Counted from the stretch's first letter, positions 1 to 9,364 are shown. The stretch is 64,000 bases of DNA from Tuwongella immobilis (GCF_901538355.1 NZ_LR593887.1:6610920-6674919); one strand, 5' to 3'. Numbers and translations are program-made. The notes: generated from the letters alone by a model not told the origin.

Positions 1-1
1 G

Positions 2-442
2 GTCTATCATGCGGAGAGCAAACGGGTGTTCTACTTGCCCATTCGACCTGGCCCACAAGTGCCCCAAGAATGGGTCAATCTTGTCTGCGTGGGTGGCGAA
101 TTATGCAGTGGTCCCGAATCGGGATACCACACCACGCACACCGCCGGCATGACACCGCCCATCACCCCAATTTCGAGTGATGGAACGCGATTGTACGTTG
201 ACACCAAGCAAATCGAACCGCATCAGCCCGACAAGAAGGATCTGTTCTTCCCCGAACCGATCGTCGCCGCATCTCGCGATCTCGCCTTTTCCCGCAGCGG
301 ATATTGGGACGTGACTACCGGCAAACCACTCGGCAACTGGTCCGGCCGCATGCCCGATCGATCCATTGGCACCGATGGCAAATTTGTCTGGGTGCTGGAT
401 GTGATGCAGGGCAAAATGGTGATTCGTGAAATTGGCGAATGA
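2..442 (+). CDS. C-terminal part of a beta-propeller-like protein (5' end outside window)
   Basis: The reading frame is open from the first bases of the window and stops at 442, so only the last 146 residues are seen. The C-terminus aligns by eye with the end of the next gene (515-2692): both have a 'DG/DAS-R-(L/V)-Y' segment, then an 'RD(L/I)A' segment, 'G-YW/YY', 'TG(K/N)-LG-W' and a final hydrophobic repeat. These are blade-like repeats typical of WD40/YVTN-type propellers. The pair therefore looks like a tandem duplication. The N-terminus may carry the zinc ribbon and membrane anchor seen in the neighbour, but this cannot be checked here. Function is unknown. Confidence 0.75.
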   Translation, partial: VYHAESKRVFYLPIRPGPQVPQEWVNLVCVGGELCSGPESGYHTTHTAGMTPPITPISSDGTRLYVDTKQIEPHQPDKKDLFFPEPIVAASRDLAFSRSGYWDVTTGKPLGNWSGRMPDRSIGTDGKFVWVLDVMQGKMVIREIGE

Positions 443-514
443 CCGAAGCGACGGCAGCGAATTCGTCAACGGCAAAATAGGCGGCTGGGGTGAAGCGGAC
501 TTTTTTCGGGGCGG

Positions 515-2692
515 ATGCCCCACGAGGCGATGATGCCGATCACGATTGTTTGTCCCAAATGCGAATGGTCGGCCCCGATGCCCGACTCCATTCTCGGCCG
601 GAAATTGCGCTGCCCATCCTGTCACCATGCGTTTCGCGCGGCGGCAACGCTGGACTCCGTGGAAGATGTCCCCGATGCCCCGCCCAAGCCGGGACATGCG
701 CCGCGTCCCGTCTCGCCGCCGGTTGAATCACCCGCGCCCATCGCTCCCGCTCCCACGGTATCGGTGGCCCCCCCTGCGCCTGTCGCTCCACCGAAGCAAG
801 TGATTCAGCCGCAACCACCCGCCCCCAAATCGGTTGCGTCTGCGAATCCTTCGCCGAGTCGCCCACCGATTGCGCCGCCAGTCGCTCCGCCAGCCGCGCC
901 ACCGAGTCAGCCGCCGATTGCTCAGGCACCCGCACCGATGCCATTGGAATTGGACCTGGATTTGGACCTGCCACCCCCGACAGCCAAATCCGCGCCCGCA
1001 TCGCCCCCCAGTTCATCGCCCGCGCGGACGAAATCGCCTGGATCTCGCAGCGAATCGCCCGAACCCACGCACGAAACCGCACCAGTCAAATCCAAAGGCA
1101 TTGATTGGAACGCACTGCCAAAGCCAGGCCAAACCGACGCGAAATCGGCGAAATCAACCGGCAATTCCACCCAGGTGGAAGCCGACCCATTTACCGATGA
1201 CGACTTGGAATTGGACGATACCCCATCGGCCAATCGCCGGAATCCTTCCGCGAAACGGACCGCCTCCCGCGCTACATCCCAATCGCGAGCCGGCACCGCA
1301 AGCGACGACGATGCCGACGATTTTGATGCGGACAAACTCACCAAACGACGATCGAACCGGAAGTTGGGCATGGCGTTGACTCTCATGATCGGCATCATGT
1401 TTGCAGTCATCATCGGCGGCGGGTTGTTCCTGGGCAGTCTGATTCCGCGGAGCGGTGGTCAGACTGCGGTGCCTTACGCTGGCAATTCGTCACCACGGCC
1501 TGTCCCCACAACAGCCGTTGAAGCCCGCGAGCCGATGCCAGCAGGTCAGCCCGGGATTCAACCCGGAATTCCGCCAGCTCAGCCGAGATTTCCAGCGAAT
1601 CAACCAGTCACGCCGCAGCCAGTCACGCCGCAGCCAGTCACGCCGCAGCCAGTCCCGATGCCAGTGATGCCGCCAGTGGGGATTCCCAATCCGTTCGCCG
1701 CGAATGGTCAGCCGGGCAATGCGCCACAGGCGGATGCGGGTGAGCCCGATGCCTCGATTGCGCCGTGGGCCGGGGTGCTGCAAGGTGATGGCGAACTGAG
1801 CAAATTGGTGCCTGCCCGGACGGTGAAAGCCAACGGAAACGCAGAGCAGCTGTTGATTTCAAAAAAGCACAACCGCTTAATCGCACGAAATTCCGGCAGC
1901 GCAATTTCGGTGATTGATCTCGCAAGCGGCAAATTGATGGGGATTCAGCGGGCCCAGCATCGCTTTCTGGATATGGGCCTATCGCCAGACGAATCGGTAC
2001 TGTTTGCCAGCGATTATAGCGGCGAAAATACGGGAGATGGTAATCCGCTGGGCAAGGATCAGATTCATCGGCTGGATGTGGCGGCAGGCACCTGGACAGT
2101 GGGGGCGGCTCCCAAAGTGGCGGCCCGCTTGGAAGTCGTGGACAACGACCGATTCCTCCTGTTGGAACAAGATCAATGGGTAGACGTGTCGCTCAATCGC
2201 TGGGATCGCGGAACGGTAACGGAGATCCACCGAGTCTCTTGTGGATATTCGGGTGATATTCAGTATGATCCCACAACGCGACGGTTATATCACGGCAATC
2301 GCGGAAGTTCCTCATCTGAAGTGATGGTGCTGCAACTGAATCGCAATCGGCTCACCAACACCCGCACCGGCAGCGGCACCATCCAGATTGTAGGCTATGA
2401 CAGTGGCATCGTCCTATCGAGTGATGCCAGCCGTGTCTATTATGGTCGCTCGCAATTGGAAGCGTTGGATGTGAAGCGGACGATCCGTTGGTTTCCCGAT
2501 GCGATTTTGGGCGGGACGCGCGACATCGCTCTGGGGGAAATGGGATATTATCACGCACATACGGGCAACAAATTGGGAGCCTGGCCCAATCCGGTGAAAG
2601 TGCTGGCGGTTTCTGGGGATGGTCTTTCCGTGTGGATCTTTGATTCGGCTGCGTCGGTGTTTCGGGAATATCGCGTGGAATTGGCGAAGTGA
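515..2692 (+). CDS. Zinc-ribbon, proline-rich, membrane-anchored protein with C-terminal beta-propeller
   Basis: 725 residues. Domains in order: an N-terminal MJ0042-type zinc ribbon with two CxxC pairs (CPKC and CPSC, about residues 13-40); a very Pro/Ala/Ser-rich linker (about 50-270); one transmembrane helix (about 286-310, rich in G, I, M, V and L); a second Pro/Gln-rich stretch including a QPVTP tandem repeat; and a C-terminal half (about 420-725) with WD40/YVTN-like blades. The likely topology is a cytoplasmic zinc ribbon with an extracytoplasmic propeller. An internal ATG at 533 places the zinc ribbon closer to the N-terminus and is an equally good start. It is a tandem paralogue of the truncated gene upstream. 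No catalytic motif is seen. The architecture recurs in planctomycetes but has no assigned role that I know of. Confidence 0.85.
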   Translation: MPHEAMMPITIVCPKCEWSAPMPDSILGRKLRCPSCHHAFRAAATLDSVEDVPDAPPKPGHAPRPVSPPVESPAPIAPAPTVSVAPPAPVAPPKQVIQPQPPAPKSVASANPSPSRPPIAPPVAPPAAPPSQPPIAQAPAPMPLELDLDLDLPPPTAKSAPASPPSSSPARTKSPGSRSESPEPTHETAPVKSKGIDWNALPKPGQTDAKSAKSTGNSTQVEADPFTDDDLELDDTPSANRRNPSAKRTASRATSQSRAGTASDDDADDFDADKLTKRRSNRKLGMALTLMIGIMFAVIIGGGLFLGSLIPRSGGQTAVPYAGNSSPRPVPTTAVEAREPMPAGQPGIQPGIPPAQPRFPANQPVTPQPVTPQPVTPQPVPMPVMPPVGIPNPFAANGQPGNAPQADAGEPDASIAPWAGVLQGDGELSKLVPARTVKANGNAEQLLISKKHNRLIARNSGSAISVIDLASGKLMGIQRAQHRFLDMGLSPDESVLFASDYSGENTGDGNPLGKDQIHRLDVAAGTWTVGAAPKVAARLEVVDNDRFLLLEQDQWVDVSLNRWDRGTVTEIHRVSCGYSGDIQYDPTTRRLYHGNRGSSSSEVMVLQLNRNRLTNTRTGSGTIQIVGYDSGIVLSSDASRVYYGRSQLEALDVKRTIRWFPDAILGGTRDIALGEMGYYHAHTGNKLGAWPNPVKVLAVSGDGLSVWIFDSAASVFREYRVELAK
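1604..1654 (+). repeat. 15-bp tandem repeat coding for QPVTP
   Basis: The 15-bp unit ccagtcacgccgcag occurs three times head to tail (1604-1618, 1619-1633, 1634-1648), followed by a partial fourth copy. It lies in frame within the Pro-rich linker of the propeller protein. Copy number could vary by slippage without breaking the frame. Confidence 0.9.
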
Positions 2693-2775
2693 CGGCCACT
2701 GCTCGCCGCCGATGCAACTCGTTGCTACAATGCGCCCCGACGCAGTGAACGGAGACCAGCGGGAGGCGCAGCGGC

Positions 2776-3525
2776 ATGAGCGAGACGGCAAACGGCGACG
2801 GATTGAAGCCGAAGTATAAACGGGTATTACTGAAGCTAAGCGGCGAGGCATTTGGTCAAGGGTCCAAGTCGGGCATTAGCATCGACGAAACTCTGAACAT
2901 TGCCCAGCAAGTGAAGCGCGTGGTGGATCGCGGTGTGCAGCTTGCGATCGTTGTGGGTGGCGGCAACATCCTGCGGGGCGCGCAGTTCTCCGCCGGCGGG
3001 AGCCTCATCAACGAAGTGACCGCCGACTACATGGGCATGCTGGCCACCATCCTGAACGGATTGGCGCTGCAAGAAGCCATGGAAAGTCTGAATTATCAGA
3101 CGCGGTTGCTGTCGGCGATTCCGATGCAATCGGTGTCGGAACCGTACATCCGCCGCCGAGCCATTCGCCATCTGGAAAAAAATCGCGTGGTGGTGTTGGC
3201 GGCAGGCACGGGCAATCCCGGCGTGACGACCGATAGCGCAGCGGCACTGCGGGCCTGGGAATTGGGCTGCGAAGTGCTGCTGAAGGCGACACGCGTGGAT
3301 GGCGTCTACAGCGATGACCCGGAGCGAAATCCGCATGCCGTGCGGTACGAAAAGTTGACCTACGCCCAAGTGGTGCGCGATAATCTGCGTGTAATGGATA
3401 TTCCGGCCATCGATCGCTGTCGAGAAGCGAAGATGCCGATTTTGGTGTTTGATTACAAGCGGGAAGGATCGATCGAGCGGGCCATTGCCGGGCACCCCAT
3501 CGGGACCTGGGTTTGTGATAGCTGA
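2776..3525 (+). CDS. pyrH: UMP kinase
   Basis: 249 residues, a normal length for bacterial UMP kinase. The enzyme phosphorylates UMP to UDP with ATP in pyrimidine nucleotide synthesis and belongs to the amino acid kinase fold. Visible signatures are 'LKLSGEAFG' near residue 16, '[10 protein letters not shown]' near 60, the '[17 protein letters not shown]' nucleotide-binding loop near 145, and '[12 protein letters not shown]' near 175. A good Shine-Dalgarno (GGGAGG) precedes the ATG. It sits 62 bp upstream of frr, the common bacterial arrangement, so the two are probably cotranscribed. The assignment is secure. Confidence 0.97.
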   Translation: MSETANGDGLKPKYKRVLLKLSGEAFGQGSKSGISIDETLNIAQQVKRVVDRGVQLAIVVGGGNILRGAQFSAGGSLINEVTADYMGMLATILNGLALQEAMESLNYQTRLLSAIPMQSVSEPYIRRRAIRHLEKNRVVVLAAGTGNPGVTTDSAAALRAWELGCEVLLKATRVDGVYSDDPERNPHAVRYEKLTYAQVVRDNLRVMDIPAIDRCREAKMPILVFDYKREGSIERAIAGHPIGTWVCDS

Positions 3526-3587
3526 TTGCCCCGCTTGCTTGTCGAGCCAATCTCCCGAATCGACCACCGGACAGAAGGATCACCCCC

Positions 3588-4148
3588 ATGACCAGCGACG
3601 AAATTTTGATGGATTGCGAAGAGCGGATGGAAAAGGCGACCAACCACTTCCGCGATGAATTGCGCGGTCTGCGCACCGGCCGTGCCACCCCGGCACTGCT
3701 GGACAACATTCGCGTGGAATACTACGGCTCGCCCACCCCGGTGAAGCAAATCGCCACCATTTCCACGCCCGACCCGCAACAATTGATGATCAAACCGTTC
3801 AACGCGGAAGATCTCAAGGAAATCGAAAAAGCGATTCGCTCCAGCGATCTGGGATTGGCTCCAAATAACGACGGCAAAGTCATTCGCTTGAAGATTCCCC
3901 CCATGTCGGGCGATCAACGCAAGAAGATGGTCACCCGCATGAGCAAGCTGGCCGAAGATGCTCGCGTCTCCTGCCGCAACATCCGCCGCGATGGCAACAA
4001 GCACTTCGACCAGGCCGAAAAAGACAAAACCATGACCGAAGACGATCGCGACAGCGGCAAGGAAGAAGTGCAAAATCTGCTGAAAACCTACGAAGCCAAG
4101 ATCGACGACATGCTCGAAAAAAAGACCAAAGAGATTATGGAGTCTTGA
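3588..4148 (+). CDS. frr: Ribosome recycling factor
   Basis: 186 residues, matching the family length. RRF works with EF-G to split post-termination ribosomes in the cytoplasm. It shows the family landmarks: 'LRTGRATPALLD' near residue 30, 'ISTPDPQQLMIKPF' near 60, 'NDGKVIRLKIPP' near 90, and a charged C-terminal helix ('EDDRDSGKEEVQ'). An AAGGA ribosome binding site lies just before the ATG. It follows pyrH, supporting a pyrH-frr operon. A hairpin between 4256 and 4289 could end the transcript. Confidence 0.97.
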   Translation: MTSDEILMDCEERMEKATNHFRDELRGLRTGRATPALLDNIRVEYYGSPTPVKQIATISTPDPQQLMIKPFNAEDLKEIEKAIRSSDLGLAPNNDGKVIRLKIPPMSGDQRKKMVTRMSKLAEDARVSCRNIRRDGNKHFDQAEKDKTMTEDDRDSGKEEVQNLLKTYEAKIDDMLEKKTKEIMES

Positions 4149-4255
4149 TTTCTGGCAAGATCCGGTGAACCATCTGAAAGAACCGCGCGCGTGGGGCGAA
4201 TACCCCATCCGCGAGTGGTGCGGTGGATGGTTCGCCCGCTGCGATTGCACATCGT

Positions 4256-4289
4256 CGGCCTTCTCGGGGGTAACTCCCTGGGAAGGCCG
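4256..4289 (+). terminator. Hairpin after frr, before the P-type ATPase
   Basis: Inverted repeat cggcctt (4256-4262) and aaggccg (4283-4289), with further G/C pairing possible inside (cggggg against tccctg). There is no T-tract, so it could be a Rho-assisted terminator or an mRNA leader structure of the ATPase gene. The 207-bp gap from 4149 to 4355 holds no gene. Confidence 0.35.
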
Positions 4290-4355
4290 ATCGTGCACAT
4301 CATCCCCCGCGTTTCAACAAACGATTCCCCCCCTGTGGGATAAGGATGTGTCCCG

Positions 4356-7300
4356 ATGCGTAGTTTGGCTGACATCGTTCAATCCATCTCCATTTCGCGT
4401 GAGAATGGATTGACGGCTGCTCAGGTGCAGGAAAGTCGTTCGCGGTTTGGTGCGAATGAACTCACTCCGCTGCCCCGTGAGCCACTCTGGAAGAAATTCC
4501 TCGAAAAATTTGATGATCCCATTATCAAAATCCTGCTGGCAGCCACCCTGCTAAGCATGGTTGTTGATCTGTTCAAATTTGATACGACGTATGCCGGGAT
4601 CAGCCTGGGGCTGATTGTCACCACGTTGGTGGCCCTGTTTGCGACCAAGAAAACCGAATGGTTGCCCTCGGGCATGTTCGTGTTGGCGGTGGTGATTCTC
4701 GGCATCGGCCTGATTAGTGGGCATCCGCCGATCGAAGGCATCGCCGTCATGGTGGCCGTCATGCTCGCCACCGGAGTCGCATTTTATAGCGAACTCAAGA
4801 GCGACCGCGAATTTGAAGTGCTCAACGCCCAGAAAGATGCCCTGCAAGTCAAGGTGCAGCGCGATGGCGTGGTGCAGACGATTCCGCTGCCCGAAGTCGT
4901 CGTCGGCGATCTGGTGATTCTGGAAATGGGCGACGAAGTGCCCGCCGATGGTCGGTTGATTAAAGCGACGGAATTGATGATCGACCAGTCGCTGATGACC
5001 GGCGAATCCGAAGCGGTGAAAAAATCGGTGCGGCCCGACGATGACACCGCCGAAGGTCCGGACCAACCCGCGTGCTTGTATCGGGGCACGCAGGTGGTGG
5101 ATGGCGCGGGGCAGATGATTGTCGCCGAGGTGGGCGATCGCACGATGATCGGCGAAATCGCGCGGCGGCTCTCCGGCGATGCCGAACCGGAAGAAGGCGA
5201 AGGCGACGAAACGCCTGCGACCGCCGAAAGCCGCGTGCAGCAAAAGCTGACCATCTCCAAAGCTCAAACACCGCTGCAAGAAAAGCTGACCGCGCTAGCG
5301 GAACTCATCAGCAAAGTGGGCTACATTGCCGCCGTTGCCATCTTCATCGCGCTGGTGGGGTTGGGCATCTTCCGCGGGCAGATTGGCCTGTCGGTTGGCT
5401 TTGTGGATAACCTCAAGGCCGTGCTGGATGCCTTTGTGTACATGGTCATCATCATCGTGGTGGCGGTGCCGGAAGGGCTGCCGATGAGCGTGACGGTATC
5501 GCTGGCCATGGCGATGCGGAAGATGACACGGGCCAACAGTTTAGTGCGCCAATTGGTGGCGTGCGAAACCATCGGCTCGGCGACGGTGATCTGCTCGGAC
5601 AAGACCGGCACCCTCACGCAAAATAAGATGGTGGTTGACCGCATTGGCGTGGAAGGCAAGGTCATCAATCGGGGTGGTGCCGGGTGGCCGAGCATCGTCC
5701 CGGAAAAGCTCGGGCCGGAGACGCCGAACACGCCCGCGGAGTGGATTGGCTTGAATGCCGGGGCCAACTCGACGGCCAATCTCGAAGAAAAAGACGGCAA
5801 GATTCTGACGGTCGGCAATTCGACCGAAGGCTCGTTGCTGAACTGGCTTCGGGAAAATGGCGCGAGCTACGCCAAACTGCGAAGCGATTTCCCCGTGACG
5901 TATCAAATCCACTTCTCGTCGGATCGGAAGCGGATGACAACGGTGGTTCCCTACGGCTCCAAAATGCTGGTGCTGGTCAAGGGTGCCCCGGAAGTGCTGC
6001 TGGAACAGTGCAAATTGGCTGCGAACGCGGATGGCAGCATTCAGGAATTGAATTCCGATCTGCGAGGCGTGATTCAGCAGCAATTGCGCGATGCTGCGGG
6101 CGATGCGATGCGGACGCTGGCATTCGCACACGCGGAATTGGATGCGACTTTCCCGACCGACGAAGAATCGATTCACGAACGTCGGCACGAACTGGAAACC
6201 CGACTGGTGTTTGATGGCTTCGTGGCGATTCGTGACCCGCTGCGGCCCGATGTCAAAGACGCGGTCGATCGCTGTCGGCAGGCCGGCATCGAAGTGAAGA
6301 TGATTACCGGCGACAACATCGAAACCGCCCGCGCCATCGGTCGAGATATTGGCCTGATGGATTCGCCCAACGCGATTGCATTGACCAGCGCGGAATTCAA
6401 CGCACTGACCGACGATCAAGTCAAAGAGCAACTGCCGAACCTGCGAATTCTGGCACGCGCCCGACCGTTGGACAAATTCCGGATGGTGCGGCTGCTGCAA
6501 GAACAATCGCAAGTGGTTGCCATGACGGGAGATGGCACCAACGATGCCCCATCGCTGAAGAAAGCCGATGTCGGGCTGTCGATGGGCATTGCCGGCACCG
6601 AAGTGGCCAAGGAAGCCTCGAAGATTGTGCTGCTGGACGATTCGTTTTCGACGATCGTGAAAGCCGTCCAATGGGGCCGATCGCTGTACGAAAACATTCA
6701 ACGATTCATTCAGTTCCAACTCACGATTAACGTGAGTGCGTTGTTGATTGCCTTCCTCGCCCCGTTAATCGGTGCGCTGTTCGGCTTCAGCGATGTCAAG
6801 CCGCCGTTTACGGTGCTGCAACTGCTGTGGATCAACATCATCATGGACACCTTCGCCGCAATCGCGTTGTGCAGCGAACCGCCGCGCGAAGAACTGATGC
6901 GGGCCAAGCCGAAGCGCCGCGATGAAAACATCGTGTCGCCGAGCATGCAGTCGAACATTCTCATCACGGGTGCGTTCTACGTGGTGGCCATGTTGACGCT
7001 GCTGTTTGGCATGGCGGCGGGTGGGTGGTTTGCCGCCGATCCAAACTGGTCCGCCGGGCAAGTCGATGGTCGCCAGGCGAGTATCTTCTTCTCGGTGTAT
7101 GTGTTGTTCCAAGTGTGGAACCAGATCAATTGCCGATCGCTCACCCCGGCCAGCAGCGGCTTGTGGGGGCTGAATCAGAACCCGACATTGTTGGCAATTC
7201 AGGCGATTATTCTGGCAGTGCAGATTCTGATTATGAGCGTACCGTTCCTGGCCGCCATCTTCTTGAATCTGAAGCCCGGCAGCGAAGAGGCCGCCCGAGC

Positions 7301-7409
7301 GACGCTCAGCGTGGTCGATTGGCTGGTGATTTTCGTGGCGACCTCGTCGGTGTTGCTGTTTGGCGAAATCGTGCGGCGGATTCGCAATTCCTCGGCCAAG
7401 CCCGTGTAA
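4356..7409 (+). CDS. Calcium-type (P2B/PMCA-like) cation-transporting P-type ATPase
   Basis: 1017 residues. A P-type ATPase that most likely exports Ca2+ across the inner membrane. Motifs seen in order: an N-terminal cation-ATPase domain; paired transmembrane helices near residues 60-150; the actuator TGES loop ('SLMTGESEAV', about 215); a 'VPEGLPMSVT' ion-binding helix (about 370); the phosphorylation site 'CSDKTGTLTQNKM' (about 415); 'KGAPE' in the nucleotide-binding domain; 'MITGDN' and 'MTGDGTNDAP' hinge motifs; and a C-terminal cluster of hydrophobic helices. The PEGLP motif and overall order fit the PMCA/PMR1-like group rather than K+ or heavy-metal pumps. An AAGGA site precedes the ATG. 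The substrate is inferred from family resemblance only. Confidence 0.93.
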   Translation: MRSLADIVQSISISRENGLTAAQVQESRSRFGANELTPLPREPLWKKFLEKFDDPIIKILLAATLLSMVVDLFKFDTTYAGISLGLIVTTLVALFATKKTEWLPSGMFVLAVVILGIGLISGHPPIEGIAVMVAVMLATGVAFYSELKSDREFEVLNAQKDALQVKVQRDGVVQTIPLPEVVVGDLVILEMGDEVPADGRLIKATELMIDQSLMTGESEAVKKSVRPDDDTAEGPDQPACLYRGTQVVDGAGQMIVAEVGDRTMIGEIARRLSGDAEPEEGEGDETPATAESRVQQKLTISKAQTPLQEKLTALAELISKVGYIAAVAIFIALVGLGIFRGQIGLSVGFVDNLKAVLDAFVYMVIIIVVAVPEGLPMSVTVSLAMAMRKMTRANSLVRQLVACETIGSATVICSDKTGTLTQNKMVVDRIGVEGKVINRGGAGWPSIVPEKLGPETPNTPAEWIGLNAGANSTANLEEKDGKILTVGNSTEGSLLNWLRENGASYAKLRSDFPVTYQIHFSSDRKRMTTVVPYGSKMLVLVKGAPEVLLEQCKLAANADGSIQELNSDLRGVIQQQLRDAAGDAMRTLAFAHAELDATFPTDEESIHERRHELETRLVFDGFVAIRDPLRPDVKDAVDRCRQAGIEVKMITGDNIETARAIGRDIGLMDSPNAIALTSAEFNALTDDQVKEQLPNLRILARARPLDKFRMVRLLQEQSQVVAMTGDGTNDAPSLKKADVGLSMGIAGTEVAKEASKIVLLDDSFSTIVKAVQWGRSLYENIQRFIQFQLTINVSALLIAFLAPLIGALFGFSDVKPPFTVLQLLWINIIMDTFAAIALCSEPPREELMRAKPKRRDENIVSPSMQSNILITGAFYVVAMLTLLFGMAAGGWFAADPNWSAGQVDGRQASIFFSVYVLFQVWNQINCRSLTPASSGLWGLNQNPTLLAIQAIILAVQILIMSVPFLAAIFLNLKPGSEEAARATLSVVDWLVIFVATSSVLLFGEIVRRIRNSSAKPV

Positions 7410-7456
7410 TTGACGAAAATTCGTCGCCCCCCTTGCCAAAATCTGCGGAACTTCTC

Positions 7457-7492
7457 CACCCCCGAATTTTCCATTGCGAGAATTCGGGGGTG
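7457..7492 (+). terminator. Perfect 12-bp hairpin after the P-type ATPase
   Basis: cacccccgaatt (7457-7468) is the exact reverse complement of aattcgggggtg (7481-7492), with a 12-nt loop. It lies about 50 bp after the ATPase stop. No T-run follows, so termination is likely but not proven. The rest of the gap to hisD (7493-7695) holds no gene that I can see. Confidence 0.55.
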
Positions 7493-7695
7493 CTTGCTTG
7501 AAGTGATTGCCCACCAAGAATTTCGGTGAACCCACAACGGATGAATACGGTCTGGAAAATAACGAAAAATGACGGAGTTTTTCGGTGCGATTTTGCCGGA
7601 TGGACGAATCGCACGCGGTGGTTCCTTGCATTCTGGCCACTGGCCCCTTATAGTTCAGAGGTGGATCTGGTTCCCGGCATCGAAGACAGCAATCG

Positions 7696-7725
7696 TTGAC
7701 CGTGCGGGCGGTGCCTGTCTATTGT
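7696..7725 (+). promoter_or_regulatory. Candidate sigma-70 promoter for hisD
   Basis: A TTGACC -35 element (7696-7701) and TATTGT -10 element (7720-7725) are separated by 18 bp. Transcription would start near 7732, leaving about 40 nt of leader before the ATG at 7774. This is a match by eye only. Confidence 0.4.
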
Positions 7726-7773
7726 CCCGTCTCCATCCGTCGGGGAGCCTTGCGATTCGCCAGGGAAGTGTTG

Positions 7774-9273
7774 ATGGACTCGTCCCTCGCTGTGGAAACA
7801 CGCACTATGCCACCGCTGAAGATGCGGCGCATCGATTGCTCAACTTCAAACGCTGTGGCCCAACTCAAAGCCCTGCGCGACCAGTTTAGCAGCGATGGCG
7901 ACGTGGTTTCGGCCCGCGATCGAAAGCTGACCCAAGCGGTCTTCGGCGAGGCTCTCTCGCCGGTGCAGTCGGTCGATCGCATTCTGGCCGATGTTCGCTC
8001 TCAGGGTCTTGAGGCGGTGCTTCGCTACACCGAGGCGTTTGACAAAGTCAAGCTCACCGCAAAAACGATCCGGGTTCCGGCAAGCGAAATGGCGGATGCT
8101 TACGCCAGCGCGGCCCCCGAATTCCTCGAAACCATCCGCCGAATTCGGGAAAATATCCTCGCATTCCAGATGGGGCTGGTTCACACCTCGGCCATTCTTC
8201 CGGTTACCGGAATGTACGAGCTGGAACTCCGCTATCGACCCATGCGACGGGTGGGCATCTGCTGCCCCGGCGGCGCGGCGGCCTATCCGTCCACGCTGCT
8301 GATGACCGTCTGCCCGGCCATTGCCGCCGGAGTCAAGGAACTCGTGGTGGTCATGCCGCCACGCGATTCCGGGGCGTATAACAAAGACATGCTCGCCGTT
8401 TGCCATATGCTCGGCGTCAAAGAAGTCTACCGCATCGGCGGCGCTCAAGCCGTGGGTGCCATGGCCTATGGCGTCCAAGGAATCGAGCCGGTGGATATGA
8501 TCGTCGGACCGGGCAACCTGTTCGTCGCTCTGGCCAAGAAGAAAGTCTTCGGCCAAGTCGCCATCGATTGCATCGCTGGCCCCAGCGAAGTCGTCGTGCT
8601 GGCGGATAGCACCTCCAACCCGGCATTCCTGGCCGCCGATTTGATCGCCCAGGCCGAACATTCGCCCGGTGTGCCGATTCTCGTCAGCAAGCACGCGCCG
8701 CTGTTCGATGCCGTCGATGAGGCATTGGAACACCAACTTGGCGAACTGAGCCGCTCCGAATTGACCCGCGATTGCCTCGAACGCTTCGGATCATACGTGC
8801 TCGTCAAAGACGATGACGAGATGATTCGGATCACGAATGAACTCGCACCTGAGCATTTGCACATTCAGACTCGCGACCCGGAAGCGATGAGCGACCAGAT
8901 TGATAACGCGGGTGCGATCTTTCTGGGCACCTACACGCCCGTGGCATTGGGCGATTATGCCGCCGGGCCATCGCACGTTCTGCCGACCGGCGGAACTTCG
9001 CGGTTCACCAGCGGACTCAACGCCAATGATTTCATGAAGCGAACGAGCATTATCTCGTTTACCCGCAGCGGGTTACGCGAGATTGCCGATGATGTGGTGC
9101 GCATCGCGGAAAAGGAAGGACTCACCGGCCACGCCGCCAGTGTGACCATCCGCTTGCAGGAAATCGGGGCACCCGCCAAGCCGAAGAAGCCCGAAAAGCC
9201 CGCCGTGACGCCCAAACCGGTGCTCGACAAAGTCCCTGTCCCCGAGAAGCCCAGCGAAAAAAGCCGCCGATAA
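7774..9273 (+). CDS. hisD: Histidinol dehydrogenase
   Basis: 499 residues from the chosen ATG. It catalyses the last two steps of histidine synthesis, L-histidinol to L-histidine, using NAD+ and Zn2+. Family marks are 'CCPGGAAAYPS', 'GGAQAVGAMAYG', 'VGPGN', 'IAGPSEVVVLAD', the catalytic 'NELAPEHLHIQT' (Glu-His pair) and 'AGPSHVLPTGGTSRF' with a zinc-ligand His. I chose 7774 because AGGGAAG lies 6-7 nt upstream and the frame further upstream overlaps the candidate promoter; ATGs at 7807 and 7822 are possible. An unusual Lys/Pro-rich tail of about 35 residues follows the normal C-terminus. hisC follows. Confidence 0.95.
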   Translation: MDSSLAVETRTMPPLKMRRIDCSTSNAVAQLKALRDQFSSDGDVVSARDRKLTQAVFGEALSPVQSVDRILADVRSQGLEAVLRYTEAFDKVKLTAKTIRVPASEMADAYASAAPEFLETIRRIRENILAFQMGLVHTSAILPVTGMYELELRYRPMRRVGICCPGGAAAYPSTLLMTVCPAIAAGVKELVVVMPPRDSGAYNKDMLAVCHMLGVKEVYRIGGAQAVGAMAYGVQGIEPVDMIVGPGNLFVALAKKKVFGQVAIDCIAGPSEVVVLADSTSNPAFLAADLIAQAEHSPGVPILVSKHAPLFDAVDEALEHQLGELSRSELTRDCLERFGSYVLVKDDDEMIRITNELAPEHLHIQTRDPEAMSDQIDNAGAIFLGTYTPVALGDYAAGPSHVLPTGGTSRFTSGLNANDFMKRTSIISFTRSGLREIADDVVRIAEKEGLTGHAASVTIRLQEIGAPAKPKKPEKPAVTPKPVLDKVPVPEKPSEKSRR

Positions 9274-9289
9274 TCCCGACGGATTTCGT

Positions 9290-9351
9290 ACCGATTCCCA
9301 TGCGCCAGCGGGGCATTCCCCCGCGGGGTGTCGGAATCGGTTCCTTTTTTT
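9290..9351 (+). terminator. Nested hairpin with T-tract between hisD and hisC, possible attenuator
   Basis: Outer stem accgattcc (9290-9298) pairs perfectly with ggaatcggt (9333-9341). Inside it gcgggg (9308-9313) pairs with ccccgc (9319-9324). Seven T residues follow at 9345-9351. It has the form of an intrinsic terminator, yet the hisC ATG begins only 13 nt after the T-tract. Confidence 0.65.
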
Positions 9352-9364
9352 GAGAATTGCGACT

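Noticed and set aside
4149-4355. Possible small RNA or riboswitch before the P-type ATPase
   Set aside because: Several stems can be drawn, but none matches a riboswitch consensus that I recognise. It is reported only as a hairpin.
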